Shown here piece after piece: positions 58,168 to 64,000 of a DNA stretch of 64,000 bases (the first letter of the stretch is position 1; each line of letters begins with the position of its first letter). The notes under the pieces are model-generated. The model was not told the origin of the DNA. It saw only the letters and a program-made list of their open reading frames with translations, and searched no databases. The stretch comes from Entoloma clypeatum (taxonomy: Eukaryota; Basidiomycota; Agaricomycetes; Agaricales; Entolomataceae). The stretch spans positions 1,922,001-1,986,000 of the forward strand of contig OY751492.1 in NCBI GenBank assembly GCA_963565915.1, read 5' to 3'. A program made the position numbers and the translations under genes.

Positions 58168-59682
58168 TCTGGACTCGTCGGGAATCGTAGGACAACGTAG
58201 ATGGATCCTGCAATTGACCAAAGAGGTGGAGCAATGATTTCAACTTGACTCTGCACATAGCAAGTATCATGCTACTTGGGTGGTAGTAATAGTCGTTGGT
58301 CCCATGATCCCTCGATCATGATCGAATCCCGATAGGGGCTAGCCTTGCAACTTCAACGGGGTGGCACGCCAGACTTACCAAGGGGGTTCCTTCGCAGTCC
58401 CAGAAGGGAGAATCGTATGAAGGGGCAGTGACCTGACTCTTTCGCCTCGAGGCTCGATTTGATTTTCATATTGTGATAGTACTTGACCCGAAAAAGGGAG
58501 TGCTGTATACTGAACCCTTTCGATAGCTGTGCAACCCGCCAGCGTCAAGCGTTTGACGTCTCTGGCACGCAACCTCCGAGTTCGAGAGACAAATACGCAA
58601 AGAAGAGGCCGTGTACATCATGACATTGATAGTGTTAATGCCGGTTGGCCAAGTTATTTAAAATACACCGCGCTTATTTCATCGATCGATGCGACTCCCG
58701 GGCCTGCAGTACTTCTTCCAGTGTAGGTTCACGGGATTATTTATCACTGACGCCTCAGCGACGAGCCAGCAATCGTAGTTACGTTCGTGAATCAACGAGT
58801 AGACAGTTGGTGGACGATGGGATAAACGCGATGCCGCGCGGCACCACGTTACTACCTTGATCGTCGTGGGCGGGCCGGCTTCCCATCTGAAGATCTCAAT
58901 GCTCACCATACTAACATCAGCCCACACATCGGTCAGGAACGCCTCAGATTTCCAACACGCGCAAAACGTCGGTACACTAACTCGTTCCTCCTACGTCTAC
59001 CTCGACTTTCGGTCAGTCACAGTATGTCACACTCCCGAAAAGGTCAAAATTCGAATTCCGCAGTGCCCAAACGACGCAAGCTTTGGCGCAACGACAACCA
59101 AGTATTCGATTCGCGGCTATGTCTGTACATTACTAGATTAGAATGGTGATATAACGGAGAATATATAGATATGGATTATATAGTTGATAGAATGCAAGGC
59201 AGCTTGCTGAATTACGAGGGGGTCAATTTGGCTGATGGAAATTATAAGGCTGTCGGAACTGTGCAATAGCAACATGGGTTAATCGACGCAACACACTCAG
59301 GATCTGTTTCAAGCTCCGATGCGGCATCTGTCGGCCAGCGTGACAAGTGGCCTCAATTCGACCTCGTTGGAGGCTCTGTTCTAGACACAAATTACATGCA
59401 GAATGGACTAAAGGATGTACTTTAGGCCATAGAAAAAGTTTGAGCTTACTTTACCCTAGTTTGAGGGAGATATTGGAGGTGACCGAAAGGTGGCCCTGAC
59501 CGATGTGTGGGCTGATGTTAGTAGGCAAGATATCAAGGTTAATCTGACTACTAGAACACCTGCCGCTGCTGGTGTGTCCATTGAAAGCCCACCTCTCGCC
59601 AAGCGAAAATGCGTGTCGAAATTTTTTGATTCTTCGTCGCCGGGTACATTAATTTACAGACAAACATTGTGGGCCACCTTCC
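58168..59682. other. Intergenic region with inverted coding remnants
   Basis: 1.5 kb without an intact gene. A 29-bp perfect inverted repeat (58909-58937 and 59495-59523) is described separately. Confidence 0.5.
58909..59523. repeat. 29-bp perfect inverted repeat, arms encode LTDVWADVS on opposite strands
   Basis: The left arm 58909-58937 and right arm 59495-59523 are exact reverse complements. Read outward, both encode LTDVWADVS: minus strand at the left (continuing IEIFRWEAGPPTTI after a possible intron), plus strand at the right (continuing RQDIKVNLTTRTP). The spacer is about 557 bp. These look like two diverged copies of one exon in head-to-head orientation rather than element termini. 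Confidence 0.75.
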
Positions 59683-61325
59683 TCAGCGTCCTATGAGACT
59701 TAATTCGAGCGAACCCGTTGGGACAGATTTACGTGAAGTGCGGTGACTGCTACTGATTTTTATTTTGCGTTGGTCAACTATTTGGGGAGAATAAATTTCC
59801 ACCGTGTCTTCACTAAGGATGCAAACGCGGTCTTCAGCGATCATTGGAGATACTATGAATTGAGTCACGCACCTCGAGAGGCATTGCGAGTCGGTGTCAG
59901 TGAACCTTGGGAGGAGGAGTTTCGCTGAGGGTTTGTTATGGGGAGACTGCGCCGAAGAGTGAGAATTTTTGTGGCGGCGAATGCCGCCGCCTACGGCGTC
60001 GCGTGCCATATTTGTCTTGGCCGATGCAGCCCTGCCACTAGACTCGAGCAGCAATTTGCGCCTGCGACTCTTCGGCAGCGCGTCATCCATGTCAACCACT
60101 AAATCTTTGGGCGGTTCCCATACCCTTTTGCAGTCATCGAAAAAGCCGAAATATACAAAGATCGGTCGCTCCGGCGTAGGACATTCCGACATATACACCA
60201 ACGGCGTCTCGATCCGACGCATCCAGGACGGTCGCGGAACAAAATCATCAGGGTCCAGCCATGAAAAGAGTTGTTCCAGTTGTTTCCAATGGAACTTATT
60301 TGCAGCCTCTTCAAAGTCTTTTGGGTCATCGTACGTGCTTAGGGCCGGCATGTTCGTGAAGCGCACCTTGCCGTGAAGGATCATAATGAATGGGACCGTC
60401 TGCGAGATGTAGACTATTCCACGTTGCTGGAGACGGGAAACCGCCTCATAAACGAGCGCGCGATCACGATACTGAGGCAATCTGCCTAAGTCGGCCTCTG
60501 TCACCAGGCCGATGATCAAACCATCCTTGTCGACAACATGAGCCAGGACCTCGTAACTAAGATCCATTCCTCGTATGAGCCAGTGGCCCATCATCGTATG
60601 TTCCAAAATCCTCATTGAGAAGTCATCATAGCCCAAACAAACATCTAATAAGTTGATTCAAGGTGAAAGCCTCCGGTCAAAGATCGAAAGGAACAAACTG
60701 ACCGACTTGGCGCCCTTTCCAGTACCCGCCTCTCGCGTTTGCGTCCCAAAATTCTGCGTATGTAATCTCTTCTTCACCGATAAGAGGTGCCCAAGTATGA
60801 GATATAACTTTTCGCAGGCATCTCTGTTTCTGCATGATCTGGTATCCTCCATGTTTATTGGAGACCAGGTAACCCCAGTTCCCTTTACCAAATTCGACGG
60901 TATTGAGCAAAGCGTGCTGTTGATCAGCTTATCAGACAACAAAAGCTTATGAGATGAGCGAATACGTACAATGCACTGCAGACCGTATTTCCATTCCTCT
61001 TCAAGAAGCTCGCGCCGCGCGGCGTCTGGTGGCACATCCGTCATAACTTCCTCTTCCGTATAGAGTGCTGGTGCCTGTATAACGAGTGTTTGTCCATTTT
61101 TCCACAGCAAGTAGTTCCGCTCCACCGAATTCGCTCCTCCAAGCAACGCGACGCAATTTCGAGGAATGATCTTTGCAGAGGTATCTTTTCGTTGTTGTTC
61201 CTTTTGGCCGTGAAGGTCCATGTTGACTCGTATGTGCCAATCCCAAATCCCACCTTTGACGCTGAGTTTGACAGGTGATGGCACGTGGCGGTGGATTGAT
61301 CCAATTCTAAAGAGCTGTCCTCCAT
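59683..61325 (-). CDS. Kinase-fold-like hypothetical protein (Agaricomycete family)
   Basis: At least three exons: an N-terminal part with GIWDWHIRVNM, NYLLWKNGQTLVIQAP and LLEEEWKYGLQCI; a middle exon with NWGYLVSNKHGG, RKVISHTWAPLIGEEE and ITYAEFWDANARGGYW; and a C-terminal exon with LGYDDFSMRILEHTMM, LSYEVLAHVVD, GLVTEADLGR, ALVYEAVSRLQQRGI and HGKVRFTNM. The last part follows the C-lobe layout of a protein kinase (hinge, alpha-E, beta-hairpin) but has no HRD or DFG motif. The donor GTCAGT at the second join restores frame. The true 5' end is uncertain because two frames are open there; 61325 is the first ATG of one of them. Confidence 0.55.
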
Positions 61326-64000
61326 TGTCGCCGCTTGGACCTCGGCAAATTCGGGCAGGTATGCCACAAAATACAGAAGAGTCACCACAAACCGTGATTG
61401 CCCTATGAATTCCAACGATCACATCGCATGATGGCACCACCTATGTATGTGATGTGGCAAGTCCGTGAGCTCAAGGAAACTTTACAGAATCCACCCAGCA
61501 GGTACTCATTGGCCATTGCAGTACTGTGAAACCAATAAGCCGCTCCTACCAACGAATGAATGCAGCTGTAGACTGGACCCTTAGGACAACTGTTCGCGTG
61601 AGCCTCCTCGTGTCGCTGACTCGGATGTCGATACAGTTACAGTGTGGCGCGACCAAATTCATCACTCAATCCACCATCTGGGGGTTTCTCTTGTCTTTTT
61701 CAACGCGATCTGCCCTCAACCTCTGAAATATTTCCGTCATTCTCCAGCGCTGTAGCCCATCCGAGGGGTCGTTCCTTTTGGGGTGAGCTCACTCCATGCC
61801 CAAATCAGAATCTGTGTATGGCCTCTTCCGGTCGTCGGACTACAGCGTGAATTTGAATTTTCGGATTCTCCGAAAATGACGCTTCACGTTCTATGGAAAA
61901 TGTGACAACCGAATCCGAATCCATTGTACGATTTCCTTTTTAGGGCCTTGGGAGGCATAGCCTCTACACGACGAGCTCGAAATGTGCCAGTCGTATTTCA
62001 ACAGGTTTGAAATACTCGTATAGAAGGCGCTGAACCTGGTAATAAAAACGGTACGTCGCGGTGGCATCTTCACAAAATTTTCCCGGGTCTCAAGAATGTG
62101 CCTCCTCTACAAGGCATCCTGCGCCACCTGTTCGCTCTGTTTCTACGTGGTAGTTATGCCGTGTAACCCTTCTGGCCACCCTGGACCGACGACGCAACTG
62201 TGTCCAAGATTCAATTTTACTGCGCCTCGAATGGACCGTGTGTCCTGCCCATCGCGATGCCAAATGAAACACCGGCGGTATTGAACCCCTCACGAAGTCA
62301 TCCATTCATTCAAGCTGGCTTTGTACACCGTGTTGAATGCTTATTTTACAGGGTCCTTTGACGGTCCTGGCTTTTTGTGTTCTTACCCGCTTCCTTTCCT
62401 GTGACCCCTCCTGCTCACCAACCCTGTTGGAGTGTCTTGTCTATGTTCTGGCAGGGGGGTCTTACTCATGTATCGTCACTGGAGGCGCGGCAAGAATTTT
62501 CACCTGGCCCAGAATCATTTTGCGCCCACCTTTCATGTCGTGACTCGGCGTTTCTCAGGCTGTTGTCCAAGTCCACTCCCCCCGTGGGTCTTGTGGATCT
62601 CTCTGATCTCGAACGTAGACGCCTCGCGACCGGCAGGCTTTCCTCAATTTATGCCCTATCATAACAACCTTGGCCTCAAACCAATTCCAAATCCAACGAA
62701 CTCGTTAGAACTCTTGTACGCTACCCATGTCATTAATCTGCCACTAATAGTCTACTTTCTGTATCAATGGAACCCGATGTCACATTGTATCATACTTCCC
62801 TACGCTATACATTACATTAGGCATGATACCTGTATTTCTGTCGTACCCCCTGTATTGCATGGTAATAATCATCCCCAGAAGATTCCTCCATCTCACCCCG
62901 GTACACATGGCTAGCGCTGTATGACTCCTCAAATTTCGACAGCAATTCTACCATCTGCGCCTGAGGATATTCCAATATTGGAACCTGCCTTCCACAGCTT
63001 CTGAATTTCCATTAATTTCTTGCAAGTTCTGGGCGGCAATTCATGATGCGGTCGTGCCTTGCGTGCCGAATTTGAAATTGGTGGTATCGGAAGTCCGCCA
63101 ATCTGAGTTGGCCCTGCCCCGCCGATCGAGATCGGACCAGATACATACAGCTTGTACTAGGGGGGAAAAAGCGCCGCGCGCGGGGAGGCGCGGGGCCGTG
63201 CGGGAACCGCGAAATCGATGTATGAGCTGTTTATCCGGATTTCCATCGTTGGGGAGCGACGACCGAGCCGAGATCTACCCGGTGAAGTACGAGTTTGAAA
63301 TTCCCTGGGCCTGGGGCAACTTGGGGGTAACCCTAGTTACTTATGGAGGAAGTTCGTGGACCGTCACTATGTTTGTATAGTATATACGTGCAACAGCACC
63401 GCCGTTTTACCATCACCTTGCAAAAATGCGGCTCGAGAGCTATCGATCCATGATACGATTTGGCAAGATTTGGTCAAGAAGAAATTTGATTGACGGTGGA
63501 AAAACGAGTTCTCAAGAACTCACCCTAGCAGTAGATGTGCAAATCCGTTGCGACGAGCTCGTTGTGAATAAAGCGCGCCCCCACCTCGAATATCCCTGTT
63601 TCAATGCTCTGTCCAGGACCATTTCTCAGACGCTATGTACCGACAGAGGCATTTGGAGAACGATATCGCTTCATGATGTATTTGTACAATGAACTCCCTG
63701 ATCGATGTTTTCGAAGTTTCGACGTAACCACTGACATTTCGACAGGCGACGTCTGAGTGAGGTAAGTAGATAATCCACCCCACAATTGAATTAGAGATGG
63801 TTATGAACCCCTGAAACTGGTTCGGTTGTACGATAATTTAAGGTATTTCAGACTGTTATCCAACTATAAAATGTCAGTCTATGACGATAAATTATAACCT
63901 CCTGGATGTTCTATATAGACCGGTATATGTAGTGGGTATGATTTGGCTACATAGGGTTCGATGAGGGCCACAACAGAGCAGAAAAGTGAGTAGTTTAAGC
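61326..64000. other. 2.7 kb without recognisable genes
   Basis: Frames at 61526-61850, 62096-62305, 62337-62914, 63054-63380 and 63426-63692 overlap each other on both strands and contain no domain or convincing splice pattern. The 5' exon of the kinase-fold gene may lie at the left end. Confidence 0.45.

Noticed and set aside
62337..62914. 160-aa frame at 62432-62914 and its overlapping neighbours as a gene
   Set aside because: Three frames are open at once, there is no domain, and the composition resembles translated non-coding DNA.

Overview
The window is nuclear DNA of a filamentous basidiomycete, most likely a mushroom-forming Agaricomycete. Genes are densely packed and split by 50-60 nt introns with GT(A/G)AGT-type donors. 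The gene families also fit: DUF6534 seven-helix proteins, a NACHT NTPase, tandem Cdc20-like proteins, a kinase-fold protein, a DHHC/ankyrin Akr1 and Agaricomycete-type secreted proteins. CDS coordinates below run from start to stop codon and include introns. Splice sites were assigned by eye from GT/AG signals, reading frame and family conservation.

Layout. 1-930: a degenerate LINE reverse transcriptase running off the left edge, abutting an intron-containing tRNA-Lys. 1.1-3.5 kb: CorA-type Mg2+ transporter. 4.2-8.9 kb: two paralogous DUF6534 membrane-protein genes with conserved micro-exons. 7.6-14.7 kb: a near-identical 3.4 kb segment present twice around a 200-N gap; it carries part of the second DUF6534 gene and an NAD(P)-binding (NmrA-like) gene, and is probably an assembly artefact. 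16-20 kb: eEF1B-gamma and a Golgi pH regulator (GPHR). 20.5-25.9 kb: a NACHT protein with a lipidation-type N-terminus and an L-amino-acid-oxidase-like flavoenzyme. 26.2-26.7 kb: a MITE with TA target duplication. 27-29.6 kb: pyruvate decarboxylase. 31.1-35.7 kb: a small beta-trefoil protein and two secreted alpha-carbonic anhydrases. 35.9-47.6 kb: AKR1, FES1, an unrecognised polytopic membrane protein, an RRG7-like nuclease-fold protein, a gene-poor repeat region, a small membrane protein, SmD1 and a 15-cysteine metallothionein. 48-58 kb: an HNH remnant, a Nudix hydrolase, two Cdc20/Cdh1-like WD40 proteins flanking a predicted pseudokinase, and a probable GPI-anchored secreted protein. 58-64 kb: inverted coding remnants, a kinase-fold-like gene and about 2.7 kb with nothing recognisable.

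How the genes relate. Most are unlinked housekeeping genes: translation (eEF1B-gamma, tRNA-Lys), splicing (SmD1), Hsp70 exchange (FES1), fermentation (PDC), ion and pH homeostasis (CorA, GPHR) and palmitoylation (AKR1). Between them sit fast-evolving paralogue clusters (DUF6534, alpha-CA, Cdc20-like, NACHT, kinase-like). The most unusual items are the Cdc20-like pair with C-terminal Ile-Arg tails around a pseudokinase, the NACHT protein with a predicted myristoyl/palmitoyl anchor, the short-exon metallothionein gene and the conserved micro-exons of the DUF6534 genes.
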